Positions 1-7,347 are shown, numbered from the stretch's first letter. The stretch: DNA of 64,000 nucleotides from an uncultured Lachnospiraceae bacterium (GCA_910584845.1 CAJUDH010000017.1:7769-71768), one strand, 5' to 3'. Program-made: numbers and translations. Notes: generated from the sequence alone by a model not told the origin.

Positions 1-606
1 ATTTTGCTCTAAACGCTTATCATAAACACGAAGAAAAATATCACTTTTACGGCTACCAAAATAAACCGTGTGACCAATTTTAACATTACCAGAAACACTT
101 TCCACAACATTTTTCATATTACGGGTTTTAGTAACGATACAATGATTTTCCCATAAACCGCACAGATCATCTGTGGAGAAGAAAGAAGAACCAATATCAT
201 CAATAGCGAGGTCAATCCGGGTAAAATGGCCAACACGGAGAATAACAGAAAACAACGCCTGCATAAACGAAGAGTCAAAATCTATATCATAACCGGGGCC
301 AAATGGCGTATCTTCTTTAAGCGTTTCCTTAAAACTGCGAATAAACTCCAAAACAGAAGAACCAGTAACATCAACATGAATACCCATGCCTTCCTTACCA
401 TCATAAAGAACGGAAATAGAATGACCATTCAAACGAAGCATAGAATTATAGCCATGGGCACCATGGGGTAACTCCGTAAAGTCATTACGGGAATAACCAA
501 AAAGGGAAAGAACACGATCAACAGAATCAATTTCAGTAACCGTGAAAGAAATCCAGTCAACGAACACTTTCAAACCGTTATCCAGGTATTTAAAATTAGT
601 TTCCAT
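1..606 (-). CDS. replication initiation factor, Rep_trans family (3' end beyond window)
   Basis: The 202 visible codons have no stop and run off the left edge. The protein starts with a VDWISFTV segment, has an RIDLAIDD motif near residue 140 and a VYFGSRKSDIFLRVYDKR segment near residue 190. These are typical of Rep_trans rolling-circle initiators in ICEs such as Tn916 and ICEBs1, in Gram-positive plasmids and in some inoviruses. Such proteins nick one strand at a double-stranded origin through a catalytic tyrosine, which should lie in the missing C-terminal part. The start is set by an AGGAGG Shine-Dalgarno at about 611-617. A nick-site-like inverted repeat sits 20 bases upstream, as expected for an initiator beside its own origin. 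The family call is from sequence pattern and was not checked by search. Confidence 0.88.
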   Translation of the reverse strand, partial: METNFKYLDNGLKVFVDWISFTVTEIDSVDRVLSLFGYSRNDFTELPHGAHGYNSMLRLNGHSISVLYDGKEGMGIHVDVTGSSVLEFIRSFKETLKEDTPFGPGYDIDFDSSFMQALFSVILRVGHFTRIDLAIDDIGSSFFSTDDLCGLWENHCIVTKTRNMKNVVESVSGNVKIGHTVYFGSRKSDIFLRVYDKRLEQN

Positions 607-625
607 AAAGCCTCCTGTAATTACT

Positions 626-649
626 ACCCCCGTCCTACTGTACGGGGGT
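626..649. other. candidate nick site (oriT / double-strand origin) for the Rep protein
   Basis: A perfect 8-bp inverted repeat, ACCCCCGT and ACGGGGGT, flanks an 8-nt loop (CCTACTGT). A second, weaker pair (CCTGTA at 614-619, TACAGG at 653-658) encloses it. The 24-nt size and C5/G5 arms resemble, from memory, the 24-bp oriT repeats of ICEBs1 and Tn916, which are cut by Rep_trans relaxases. It lies just upstream of the rep start codon. Function is inferred. Confidence 0.6.
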
Positions 650-699
650 TATACAGGTGAGTGTATCACCTACTCCATTTACGGGAACCGGCGCGGAGT

Positions 700-724
700 G
701 TGTCCGCCACGACGTGGCGGACAC
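700..724. other. perfect 11-bp hairpin between two element genes
   Basis: GTGTCCGCCAC and its exact reverse complement are separated by GAC. The hairpin lies 10 bases past the stop of the leftward 88-codon gene and about 95 bases upstream of rep. No T-run follows on either strand, so a simple Rho-independent terminator is unlikely. It may be part of the replication origin or an RNA structure controlling rep. Confidence 0.6.
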
Positions 725-734
725 CCCTGCGCAT

Positions 735-1001
735 TTAATCAGCAGAAACTTCCGATACCATGGACGAAAAATCCAGGGAGAGCGTCCCAGATAAAAGACA
801 GTCGTAGACGATTGCATGGTAACGAAAAGAAATTTCATCAAGAAAGAAGTTGAAAAGCTGGTCAAAAAAATCAGCAGATTCACTTTCAACAATATCTTCG
901 CAGTCAAGAAGCTTGTTGACCAAGGACAGCAAAGCAATTAAAGAATAAGGAGAAAGTTTAGAAATGTAATTTTTCCAATAAGAAAGGCTTGAATCTGACA
1001 T
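735..1001 (-). CDS. small acidic protein of the mobile element, unknown function
   Basis: This is an 88-residue protein upstream of rep on the same strand. A TAGGAGT Shine-Dalgarno lies about 7 bases before the ATG, which supports real translation. The protein is acidic and serine/leucine rich, with a hydrophobic helix-like stretch (LSPYSLIALLSLVNKLL) near residues 15-32. It has no motif I recognise. Its position suggests co-transcription with rep and a role in replication control or maintenance, but that is only context. The leftward frame 635-937 overlaps it without comparable support. Confidence 0.6.
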   Translation of the reverse strand: MSDSSLSYWKNYISKLSPYSLIALLSLVNKLLDCEDIVESESADFFDQLFNFFLDEISFRYHAIVYDCLLSGTLSLDFSSMVSEVSAD

Positions 1002-1148
1002 AATAGTAAACTCCTAAAATTAATTTTACAACGCAGTAAGAACCTGCTTTTATATTTTGACAGTTACCAATGCACTGACAACAACCGCTTGAATATGAAA
1101 TTAGAACATGATACAATAAAAAAACAAAATGAAATATATCTAGTATCT

Positions 1149-1213
1149 AGCATATATCTGCTATATATGGATATTACCATAGTAATGAGCATATGTCAAG
1201 CATATATCTGCTA
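1149..1213 (+). promoter_or_regulatory. two direct repeats, likely operators of the Arc-like repressor
   Basis: AGCATATATCTGCTA occurs exactly at 1149-1163 and at 1199-1213, 50 bp apart. The second copy ends just before the Shine-Dalgarno of the ribbon-helix-helix gene at 1227. The 15-mer is nearly palindromic around TATATC. A related ATGAGCATATGTCA lies between the copies. Proteins of this fold typically repress their own promoters, so autoregulation and control of the divergent rep operon are likely. Confidence 0.6.
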
Positions 1214-1226
1214 AGAAAGGAACAAT

Positions 1227-1514
1227 ATGGGAAAAAATTTAGAGCCTCAATTTGCATTTAGATGTGACAAAATAACCATACAAAAATTGGAACATATTGC
1301 CCAAAAAAACACAAGAACTAGAAACCAAGAAATGAAACATATCATCAAAAAATATATAAATCAATATGAAGCCGAACATGGAGAAATCCAAATAGAAGAG
1401 CAGGAAAAAAAGAAAATCAAAATTAATCCTCTAAATCCTCTGGGAACCGGATATGCAGCAGGAGACGCATTGGGGGAAATGGTTGTCGAAAAAATAAAAC
1501 AAAGAAGAGATTGA
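1227..1514 (+). CDS. Arc-family ribbon-helix-helix DNA-binding protein
   Basis: This 95-residue protein has an AAGAAAGGAACA Shine-Dalgarno region. Residues 8-50 fit the Arc/MetJ ribbon-helix-helix pattern: a short basic beta strand (FAFRCDK), then two helices containing IQKLEHIAQKN and RNQEMKHIIKKYINQYEAEHGEI. Arc-type proteins bind DNA as dimers through the beta strand. A lysine/glutamate-rich linker and a glycine-containing tail (GTGYAAGDALGE) follow. It is divergent from the 88-residue gene and rep, and the two 15-bp direct repeats lie directly upstream. It is probably the copy-number or lysogeny-type regulator of the element. Confidence 0.72.
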   Translation: MGKNLEPQFAFRCDKITIQKLEHIAQKNTRTRNQEMKHIIKKYINQYEAEHGEIQIEEQEKKKIKINPLNPLGTGYAAGDALGEMVVEKIKQRRD

Positions 1515-1538
1515 TAAAGCAAAGTTATCCCATGTAGA

Positions 1539-1632
1539 AGTGGGGGGGCTTACGCGCTCCTACTCCCCATAGGTGCAACCAATCACTCAAAACTACCGAC
1601 GATAACCGCGCTAAGCCTAAAACCACCCCCAC
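1539..1632. other. large imperfect inverted repeat in the element
   Basis: A left arm at 1539-1556 (GTGGGGGGGCTTACGCGC) can pair with a right arm at about 1607-1632 (GCGCTAAGCC, spacer, CCACCCCCAC) around a ~50-nt loop. The stem has mismatches. Such long structured non-coding arms fit a single-strand origin or packaging signal of a rolling-circle element. The surrounding 1515-1800 shows no convincing gene. Confidence 0.4.
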
Positions 1633-1800
1633 CTCCGCAACCATAACGGTATACAAATGGGAAAATGAATTGCACTAATACAGGAAAAAATTCTGATCGT
1701 TTAGCTTTAAAAAGGGCAGATCAAATAGCCAGACAATAAAATTGTATATACAATATCAATTGAAACACATTAAAAACAAATACAGATAGGAGAGAGGAAC

Positions 1801-2040
1801 ATGACCGACAATGAAATCATTGAAGCATTAAAAACTTTGTTAAAGCCTATGGAAAACCATATGGAAGAAATTGACTTAAAACTTGATAAACTTGATTTAA
1901 AAATTGAAAGCCTGCGCCTGGAGAACAAAACAGAGCACAGGTTAATTCGAAAAGACGTTGAACATCTAAACGATGAAATGGAAACCGTAATAGAAGCACT
2001 AAGGGCAAAGAACATTTTGCCATTACCCAAGCAAATGTAA
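1801..2040 (+). CDS. small coiled-coil protein of the mobile element
   Basis: This 79-residue protein is preceded by a strong AGGAGAGAGG Shine-Dalgarno 4 bases before the ATG. Nearly the whole chain, about residues 5-70, is a charged heptad-like helix (IDLKLDKLDLKIESLRLE and continuing), predicting a coiled coil. The C-terminus is short and proline containing. No known family is assigned. Small coiled-coil proteins of this type are frequent on plasmids and phages, but no role can be read here. The antisense frame at the same place lacks a ribosome site. Confidence 0.65.
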   Translation: MTDNEIIEALKTLLKPMENHMEEIDLKLDKLDLKIESLRLENKTEHRLIRKDVEHLNDEMETVIEALRAKNILPLPKQM

Positions 2041-2070
2041 TCGCGAAAGGCTAGGTGCATCCAGGCCAAC

Positions 2071-2141
2071 GCGCTGTCATGTAATCAAGAGATCTTTAAA
2101 ACGGCCTTCGGCCTAAAGACCTCTTGCCTACATGATAGCGC
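2071..2141. other. 71-nt long hairpin, possible single-strand origin
   Basis: GCGCTGTCATGTA at 2071-2083 pairs with TACATGATAGCGC at 2129-2141 with one G-T pair. Inside, AGAGATCTTTA and TAAAGACCTCT pair imperfectly around a second stem GGCC-TTC-GGCC. The result is a nearly continuous rod typical of single-strand origins or ssDNA packaging signals. It directly follows the coiled-coil gene. Confidence 0.55.
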
Positions 2142-2147
2142 ATTTCA

Positions 2148-2213
2148 GTATGTCAAGGGCTGCCCTACGGCGTATCGCCCGCCAAAAGCAGGCGGGCTTG
2201 TCCCTTGACATAC
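2148..2213. other. 66-nt hairpin with 12-bp perfect outer stem
   Basis: GTATGTCAAGGG at 2148-2159 pairs exactly with CCCTTGACATAC at 2202-2213. An inner stem CCCGCC/GGCGGG closes an AAAAGCA loop. Together with the neighbouring 71-nt hairpin it fills the space between two small element genes. It could also act as a terminator for the leftward gene region or as an origin structure. Confidence 0.55.
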
Positions 2214-2225
2214 GGCAGGGTTATC

Positions 2226-2435
2226 TCAACCTGCAGGTTTTGAGACAATGCTTGCCGAACCATTATCAATAGAACGATAATAAGCAATCAATGCCTGCTT
2301 GACAATCTGGGCCTTATGGACACCATAAACGGCAGCATCCGTTGCGATGCGTTCATAAAGAATGTCTGGAAGCCAGAGACTAAACCGTCTTTGGGGAATA
2401 GATTTACTGAAGCTTCCATAGTATTGTTTTGACAT
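2226..2435 (-). CDS. small ribbon-helix-helix-like DNA-binding protein
   Basis: This 69-residue protein starts 6 bases after a perfect AGGAGG. Residues 14-50 read as a CopG-like ribbon-helix-helix: a strand (QRRFSLWLPD), helix 1 (ILYERIATDAAVYG) and helix 2 (KAQIVKQALIAYYRS). Such proteins act as repressors of copy number or as antitoxins. No partner toxin lies next to it. It is the last gene before the attachment site and reads back into the element. Confidence 0.65.
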   Translation of the reverse strand: MSKQYYGSFSKSIPQRRFSLWLPDILYERIATDAAVYGVHKAQIVKQALIAYYRSIDNGSASIVSKPAG

Positions 2436-2484
2436 AAAATTACCTCCTATTTATGAAAATTATTTTTTGCAACTAACCAAATTA

Positions 2485-2529
2485 AGACTCTTAATCTATT
2501 TGTCCAGGGTTCGAGTCCCTGAGGGCGCA
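2485..2529 (+). other. attachment site: 3' half of tRNA-Lys(CTT)
   Basis: The 45 bases begin at the anticodon loop (CTCTTAA, anticodon CTT at 2490-2492), continue through the variable loop and T-arm (CAGGG TTCGAGT CCCTG) and end with the acceptor strand GGGCGC and discriminator A. There is no D-arm or 5' acceptor strand upstream, and the 5' anticodon stem is mismatched at its outer pairs. This is therefore a partial duplicate and not a functional tRNA. It marks the crossover site of the element to its left. Confidence 0.82.
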
Positions 2530-2604
2530 TTTAAAGTTCTGATTTTGCGGGCTGCGAACCGTGGGGTCGGGGCTTTTTTCTTTTGTATCTTTAAGAAACC
2601 TTAA

Positions 2605-2633
2605 TTGAATTATCTTTTATTGTATGATATAGT
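2605..2633 (+). promoter_or_regulatory. sigma-A-type promoter for the rfb genes
   Basis: TTGAAT and TATAGT are separated by 17 bases. They lie about 40 bases upstream of the rfbA start and just outside the attachment site, so the cluster has its own chromosomal promoter. Confidence 0.6.
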
Positions 2634-2673
2634 ACAAAAGATAACCGTAAAATAAGTATAAGGGAGACACAAA

Positions 2674-3567
2674 ATGAAAGGAATTATTCTCGCCGGCGGC
2701 TCCGGCACCCGCCTTTATCCGTTGACGAAGGTCACCTCAAAGCAATTATTGCCTATTTATGACAAGCCTATGATCTATTACCCCCTGTCTGTCTTGATGA
2801 ATGCCGGCATCCGGGATATTTTGATTATTTCTACCCCGGAGGACACCCCCCGCTTTGAATCCCTCCTAAACGACGGGTCCCAATTTGGCGTACACCTGCA
2901 TTACGCTGTCCAGCCCAAACCGGAAGGGCTTGCACAGGCATTTATTATCGGTGAAAATTTCATTGGCAAAGAATCTGTGGCTATGGTATTGGGGGATAAT
3001 ATTTTCCATGGGCAGGGCTTAAAAAAACGCCTCCTAGCCGCTGCATCCAAAGAATCCGGGGCCACTGTATTCGGATACTATGTAGATGACCCGGAACGGT
3101 TTGGCATTGTGGAATTTAATGAAAGCGGCAAGGCCATTTCCATCGAAGAAAAACCTAAAAAACCAAAGTCCAATTATTGTGTCACCGGTTTATATTTTTA
3201 TGACAACCATGTAGTAGAATACGCAAAAAATTTAAAGCCTTCTGCCCGGGGCGAATTGGAAATCACAGACTTAAACCGGATCTATCTGGAAAATGGGCAA
3301 TTGGACGTGACCTTACTGGGCCAGGGTTTTACCTGGCTGGATACCGGTACCCATGAATCACTGGTGGAAGCCACCAATTTTGTCAAAACCATTGAAGCCC
3401 ACCAGCATAGGAAAATCGCATGCCTGGAAGAAATTGCCTGGCTTAACGGATGGATCAGCCAGGAACAAGTGATGGAGACCTACGAACTGCTGAAAAAAAA
3501 CCAATATGGCCAATATTTAAAAGACGTATTGGACGGAAAGTATATTGATAAACTGCATAACCTCTAA
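2674..3567 (+). CDS. rfbA: glucose-1-phosphate thymidylyltransferase
   Basis: This 297-residue protein is the usual length for RmlA/RfbA. It makes dTDP-glucose from dTTP and glucose-1-phosphate, the first step towards dTDP-L-rhamnose for cell-surface glycans. The nucleotidyltransferase signature LAGGSGTRLYPLT is at residues 6-18, followed by SKQLLPIYDKPMIYYPL. GDNIFHGQ (about residue 110) and WLDTGTHESL (about residue 223) are also typical. An AGGGAGACAC ribosome site precedes the ATG. It leads a same-strand group with rfbB and rfbD. Confidence 0.96.
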   Translation: MKGIILAGGSGTRLYPLTKVTSKQLLPIYDKPMIYYPLSVLMNAGIRDILIISTPEDTPRFESLLNDGSQFGVHLHYAVQPKPEGLAQAFIIGENFIGKESVAMVLGDNIFHGQGLKKRLLAAASKESGATVFGYYVDDPERFGIVEFNESGKAISIEEKPKKPKSNYCVTGLYFYDNHVVEYAKNLKPSARGELEITDLNRIYLENGQLDVTLLGQGFTWLDTGTHESLVEATNFVKTIEAHQHRKIACLEEIAWLNGWISQEQVMETYELLKKNQYGQYLKDVLDGKYIDKLHNL

Positions 3568-3688
3568 CGCCTGCGAAGTATAAAAAGCACAAATATAACA
3601 ATGCAGAAGAATATAAAAAAACGCAAAAAGGCACAATAACAATTAGCGTACTGGCACCCCCTTGCCTATTCACCTACCAGGCCGCGTC

Positions 3689-3729
3689 GGGTTTTCTAGC
3701 CGTAGCTACCGCTACGCCGCTGAAAACCC
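3689..3729. other. imperfect hairpin between rfbA and rfbB
   Basis: GGGTTTTC, AGC and CGTAGC pair with GCTACG, GCT and GAAAACCC around a TACC loop, with short bulges. No T-run follows, so it may be a processing or attenuation structure, or a dispersed repeat. The whole 247-base rfbA-rfbB spacer is unusually long for an operon of this kind. Confidence 0.45.
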
Positions 3730-3814
3730 ACTTTACTGATGAATGAAAACCCTGTGGGGGTTCACCAATATCATGCAGGCAGAACACCAGGCAATACAAG
3801 AAAGGAAAAAAATA

Positions 3815-4837
3815 ATGAAATTTATCGTTACAGGCGGAGCCGGGTTTATTGGCGGGAACTTCGTCCACTATATGGTAGAAAAATACCCTCAAGATCAAAT
3901 TATCAACCTGGATGCCCTAACTTATGCGGGCAATCTGGAAACCTTACAGCCGGTGGAAGGCAAAACCAACTATAAATTTATCAAAGGCGATATTACAGAC
4001 CGGGATTTTATCTTTGGCCTATTTGAAAAAGAAAAGCCCGACGTCATCGTTAATTTTGCGGCGGAAAGCCATGTAGACCGTTCTATTACCGACCCGGATA
4101 TTTTTGTCCGTACCAATGTAATGGGAACCACAACGTTGCTTGATGCCTGCAAAGCCCATGGCATCCAACGTTACCACCAGGTATCTACAGACGAAGTATA
4201 CGGCGACCTGCCTTTAGACCGTCCGGATTTATTCTTCACAGAAGAAACGCCGCTGCACACTTCCAGCCCTTATTCCTCATCCAAAGCCAGCGCAGATTTA
4301 TTTGTCATGGCCTACCACCGTACCTTTGGCATCCCTGTGTCCATTTCCCGCTGCTCCAACAATTATGGGCCTTACCAATTTCCGGAAAAGCTTATCCCTT
4401 TGATGATCAGCCGGGCCTTGGCAGATGAAGCACTCCCTGTATACGGAAACGGCGCCAATGTCCGGGATTGGCTCCATGTATATGACCATTGCCAGGCCAT
4501 TGACCTGATTATACGCAAAGGCAGCGACGGATGTATATACAATATTGGCGGGCACAATGAACATTCCAACCTGGAAGTGGTAAAAACTATCCTGCAGGCA
4601 TTGGGCAAACCGGATAGCCTGATCAAATATGTCAAAGACCGTCCGGGCCATGACATGCGTTATGCGATTGACCCGGCCAAACTGGAGCGGGACTTGGGCT
4701 GGGAACCGGTATATAATTTCCAAACGGGGATCCGCCAAACCATCCAATGGTACTTAGACAACCGGGAATGGTGGGAACACATCATCAGTGGGGAATACAG
4801 CCATTATTTTGAAAAGATGTACAAAGGCCGCGTATAA
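3815..4837 (+). CDS. rfbB: dTDP-glucose 4,6-dehydratase
   Basis: This 340-residue short-chain dehydrogenase converts dTDP-glucose to dTDP-4-keto-6-deoxyglucose. The NAD-binding GGAGFIGGNF is at residues 7-16. STDEVYGDL (about residue 123) and the catalytic YSSSK follow. The frame is open further upstream, but the start is placed at 3815 because AAAGGAAAAAAAT directly precedes this ATG and the protein then begins MKFIVTGG as in the family. It is followed closely by rfbD. Confidence 0.96.
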   Translation: MKFIVTGGAGFIGGNFVHYMVEKYPQDQIINLDALTYAGNLETLQPVEGKTNYKFIKGDITDRDFIFGLFEKEKPDVIVNFAAESHVDRSITDPDIFVRTNVMGTTTLLDACKAHGIQRYHQVSTDEVYGDLPLDRPDLFFTEETPLHTSSPYSSSKASADLFVMAYHRTFGIPVSISRCSNNYGPYQFPEKLIPLMISRALADEALPVYGNGANVRDWLHVYDHCQAIDLIIRKGSDGCIYNIGGHNEHSNLEVVKTILQALGKPDSLIKYVKDRPGHDMRYAIDPAKLERDLGWEPVYNFQTGIRQTIQWYLDNREWWEHIISGEYSHYFEKMYKGRV

Positions 4838-4863
4838 TAAAAAGCGGACAGAATGGAGGAAGC

Positions 4864-5706
4864 ATGAGAGTCTTAGTGACCGGATCCAAAGGGCAGCTTG
4901 GCACAGACCTAATGAATGAGCTGCAAAAAAGAGGGCTGGAAGCCATTGGCGTGGATGTGGAAGAGATGGATGTCACCGATGCCAAATCCTGCTGCCAGGT
5001 AATCGGCCAGGCCAATGTGGACGCAGTCATCCATTGCGCCGCATATACTGCAGTAGATGCCGCCGAGGATAACGTAGAACTTTGCCGTAAAATTAACGGC
5101 TACGGCACCCGCAATGTGGCAGAAGCCTGCCGCAAAGCCGGGGTTAAGCTTATGTATATCAGTACGGATTACGTTTTTGACGGGCAAGGCTCCCGCCCCT
5201 GGGAGCCGGATGACGAAAGGCATCCATTGAACGTATATGGGCTGACCAAATATGAAGGCGAGCTTGCCATAGAAGAACTTTTGGAACATTATTTTATTGT
5301 GCGTATCGCCTGGGTATTCGGCGTCCAGGGGAAAAACTTTATCAAAACCATGCTCAGGCTGGGAAAAGAAAAGGGGGCTGTTTCCGTAGTCAACGACCAG
5401 GTCGGTTCCCCTACCTACACCTATGACTTAGCCAGGCTTTTGGTGGATATGGTACAGACCGACCGGTATGGCCGCTATCATGCCACCAATGAAGGCTTAT
5501 GCAGCTGGTATGAATTTGCCCGGGAGATTTTCCGCCAGGCCGGCATGGAAGAAGTGTCCGTAACGCCAGTTAGCAGTTCGGAATTTGCGGCCAAAGCAAA
5601 ACGTCCGGAAAACAGCCGGATGAGCAAAGAAAAACTTTCTGAAAACGGATTCAGCCGTTTGCCCCATTGGCAGGATGCCTTAAAGCGTTTTTTGCAAGAA
5701 ATATAA
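4864..5706 (+). CDS. rfbD: dTDP-4-dehydrorhamnose reductase
   Basis: This 280-residue protein catalyses the last step of dTDP-L-rhamnose synthesis, reducing dTDP-4-keto-rhamnose with NAD(P)H. It starts MRVLVTGSKGQLGTDL, the family dinucleotide fold. It has STDYVFDG and the catalytic YGLTKYEGE motif near residue 128. A GGAGGAAGC ribosome site precedes it, 26 bases after rfbB. The epimerase gene rfbC, needed between RfbB and RfbD, is not in this cluster. Confidence 0.95.
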   Translation: MRVLVTGSKGQLGTDLMNELQKRGLEAIGVDVEEMDVTDAKSCCQVIGQANVDAVIHCAAYTAVDAAEDNVELCRKINGYGTRNVAEACRKAGVKLMYISTDYVFDGQGSRPWEPDDERHPLNVYGLTKYEGELAIEELLEHYFIVRIAWVFGVQGKNFIKTMLRLGKEKGAVSVVNDQVGSPTYTYDLARLLVDMVQTDRYGRYHATNEGLCSWYEFAREIFRQAGMEEVSVTPVSSSEFAAKAKRPENSRMSKEKLSENGFSRLPHWQDALKRFLQEI

Positions 5707-5750
5707 AGGGAAGGGCATTCCTTTAAAACGGCCTAAAAAGGGAGGAAATT

Positions 5751-7124
5751 ATGGGAAAATATTTTGGAACCGACGGCTTCCGTGGGGAGGCCAACGTAAA
5801 TTTGACAGTAGAACATGCCTATCAAGTGGGGCGCTTTTTGGGCTGGTATTACGGCCAAAACAGCCACCCTGCCCCTAACAACCCTGAAGGGCGGTGCCGT
5901 GTAGTTATCGGTAAAGATACCCGCAGAAGCAGCTACATGTTTGAATATTCCCTGGTGGCCGGGTTAACCGCCTCCGGCGCCGACGCGTACCTGCTCCACG
6001 TTACCACCACCCCCAGCGTGTCTTATGTGGTGCGGACAGAAGAATTTGATTGTGGAATTATGATATCAGCCAGCCACAACCCTTATTATGACAACGGTAT
6101 TAAGGTTATCAACGGCAAAGGGGAAAAGCTGGAAGAAAATGTAATCGTGGAAATCGAACGTTATCTGGACGGTGAAATACCGGAAATCCCTTATGCCCAA
6201 AAAGACCAAATCGGGCGTACCATTGATTTCGCGGCCGGGCGCAACCGCTATATCGGGTATCTGATCTCCATTGCCACCCGTTCCTTTAAAAATAAAAAAG
6301 TAGCGCTGGATTGCGCCAACGGCAGCGCTTCTGCCATTGCCAAAAACGTGTTTGACGCATTGGGTGCGCAAACCTATGTAATGAACAATAATCCAAATGG
6401 GCTCAATATCAACACCGATTGTGGCTCTACCCATATCCATGTCCTTCAGAAAATGGTAAAGGACTACGGTTGCGATATTGGCTTTGCTTATGACGGCGAC
6501 GCAGACCGCTGCATTGCCGTGGACGAAAACGGGGAAATGGTAGACGGGGACAAAATCATGTATATCTGCGGCAAATACATGAAGGAAAACGGCTCCCTGG
6601 TCAACAACACGGTAGTAACTACCATTATGTCCAACTTCGGCCTGTATAAAGCTTTGGACCGGGAAGGCATAGCCTATGAAAAAACTGCCGTAGGCGATAA
6701 ATATGTTTATGAAAATATGGTAACTAACGGCAACTGCCTGGGCGGTGAACAGTCAGGCCATATTATTTTCAGCAAGCATGCCACTACCGGGGACGGGATC
6801 CTCACTTCCTTAAAAGTGATGGAAGTTATGCTGGAGAAAAAAGAACCCCTTAGCAAGCTGGCCTCTGAAGTGGAAATATTCCCGCAAGTACTGAAAAATG
6901 TGCGGGTACATGACAAACAGCTGGCCCAGGATGACCCTCAGGTGCAGGCAGAAGTGGCCAAAGTCACCGAAAGCCTGGGAAGTGACGGCCGTATCTTGCT
7001 GCGCCAGTCCGGCACCGAGCCATTGGTCCGGGTAATGGTGGAAGCCTCCAGCGAGGAGCTATGTGAGGAATACGTAGACCAGGTCATCCGGGCCATGGAA
7101 AAACAGGGCCACCTGCTTCCCTAA
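5751..7124 (+). CDS. glmM: phosphoglucosamine mutase (alpha-D-phosphohexomutase)
   Basis: This 457-residue protein interconverts glucosamine-6-phosphate and glucosamine-1-phosphate for UDP-GlcNAc and peptidoglycan. It begins MGKYFGTDGFRGEAN. The catalytic phosphoserine loop is ISASHNPYYDNGIK (about residue 105). The metal loop DGDADRC lies near residue 250, the sugar loop GGEQSGH near 330 and the phosphate loop RQSGTEPLVRVMVE near 420. GlmM is favoured over phosphomannomutase because of the N-terminus and the GEQSGH loop. A GGGAGGAAATT ribosome site precedes it. It follows rfbD by 44 bases, so co-transcription of sugar-nucleotide genes is likely. Confidence 0.88.
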   Translation: MGKYFGTDGFRGEANVNLTVEHAYQVGRFLGWYYGQNSHPAPNNPEGRCRVVIGKDTRRSSYMFEYSLVAGLTASGADAYLLHVTTTPSVSYVVRTEEFDCGIMISASHNPYYDNGIKVINGKGEKLEENVIVEIERYLDGEIPEIPYAQKDQIGRTIDFAAGRNRYIGYLISIATRSFKNKKVALDCANGSASAIAKNVFDALGAQTYVMNNNPNGLNINTDCGSTHIHVLQKMVKDYGCDIGFAYDGDADRCIAVDENGEMVDGDKIMYICGKYMKENGSLVNNTVVTTIMSNFGLYKALDREGIAYEKTAVGDKYVYENMVTNGNCLGGEQSGHIIFSKHATTGDGILTSLKVMEVMLEKKEPLSKLASEVEIFPQVLKNVRVHDKQLAQDDPQVQAEVAKVTESLGSDGRILLRQSGTEPLVRVMVEASSEELCEEYVDQVIRAMEKQGHLLP

Positions 7125-7230
7125 CCTTATATTTCCAATAGCCCCAAAGCAATTGCCCAATTTTTCAGAACCGCTTGCAACAGGCAGAGAATTATGATAA
7201 AATAAAAAAACGTTGCGGCAAAATAGTCGG

Positions 7231-7266
7231 AAAATCCCGGATGTGGTCTGCATCTGGGATTTTTTA
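7231..7266 (+). terminator. Rho-independent terminator after glmM
   Basis: AAAATCCCGGATG at 7231-7243 pairs with CATCTGGGATTTT at 7251-7263 and is followed by more Ts. An outer GGCAAAA/TTTTGCC pair encloses it. It ends the sugar-nucleotide transcript. Confidence 0.8.
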
Positions 7267-7331
7267 GCGTTTTGCCCTAGCGCAATCTATCAGTAAAGGA
7301 ATGATAACGATGGGGTTAGGCCTAAAAGCGT

Positions 7332-7347
7332 GACAATATTTATTGTC
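7332..7347 (+). promoter_or_regulatory. 16-bp palindrome upstream of leuA
   Basis: GACAATA-TT-TATTGTC is a perfect 7-bp inverted repeat about 110 bases before the leuA start. It has the size of a dimeric repressor operator. No T-box or leucine leader peptide could be recognised in this leader. Confidence 0.4.

Larger units (their letters stand above)
1..2529. mobile_element. right end of an integrated rolling-circle-type element in a tRNA-Lys gene
   Basis: The block from the left edge to the tRNA-Lys fragment at 2485-2529 differs from the chromosomal genes that follow. It holds a rolling-circle initiator, small DNA-binding proteins, several long hairpins and no housekeeping gene. The tRNA 3' half at its right border is the usual scar of site-specific integration into a tRNA gene. 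The intact tRNA and the rest of the element, including any integrase, should lie to the left of the window. It could be an integrative mobilizable element, an integrated plasmid or an inovirus-like prophage; no structural, secretion or transfer gene is visible to decide. Confidence 0.75.

Noticed and set aside
635..937. Leftward 100-codon frame overlapping the 88-residue element gene
   Set aside because: No ribosome site; it overlaps a better supported gene and runs into the nick-site repeat.
1770..2069. Leftward frame opposite the coiled-coil gene
   Set aside because: Antisense to a gene with a strong Shine-Dalgarno; its composition reflects the complement of the coiled coil.
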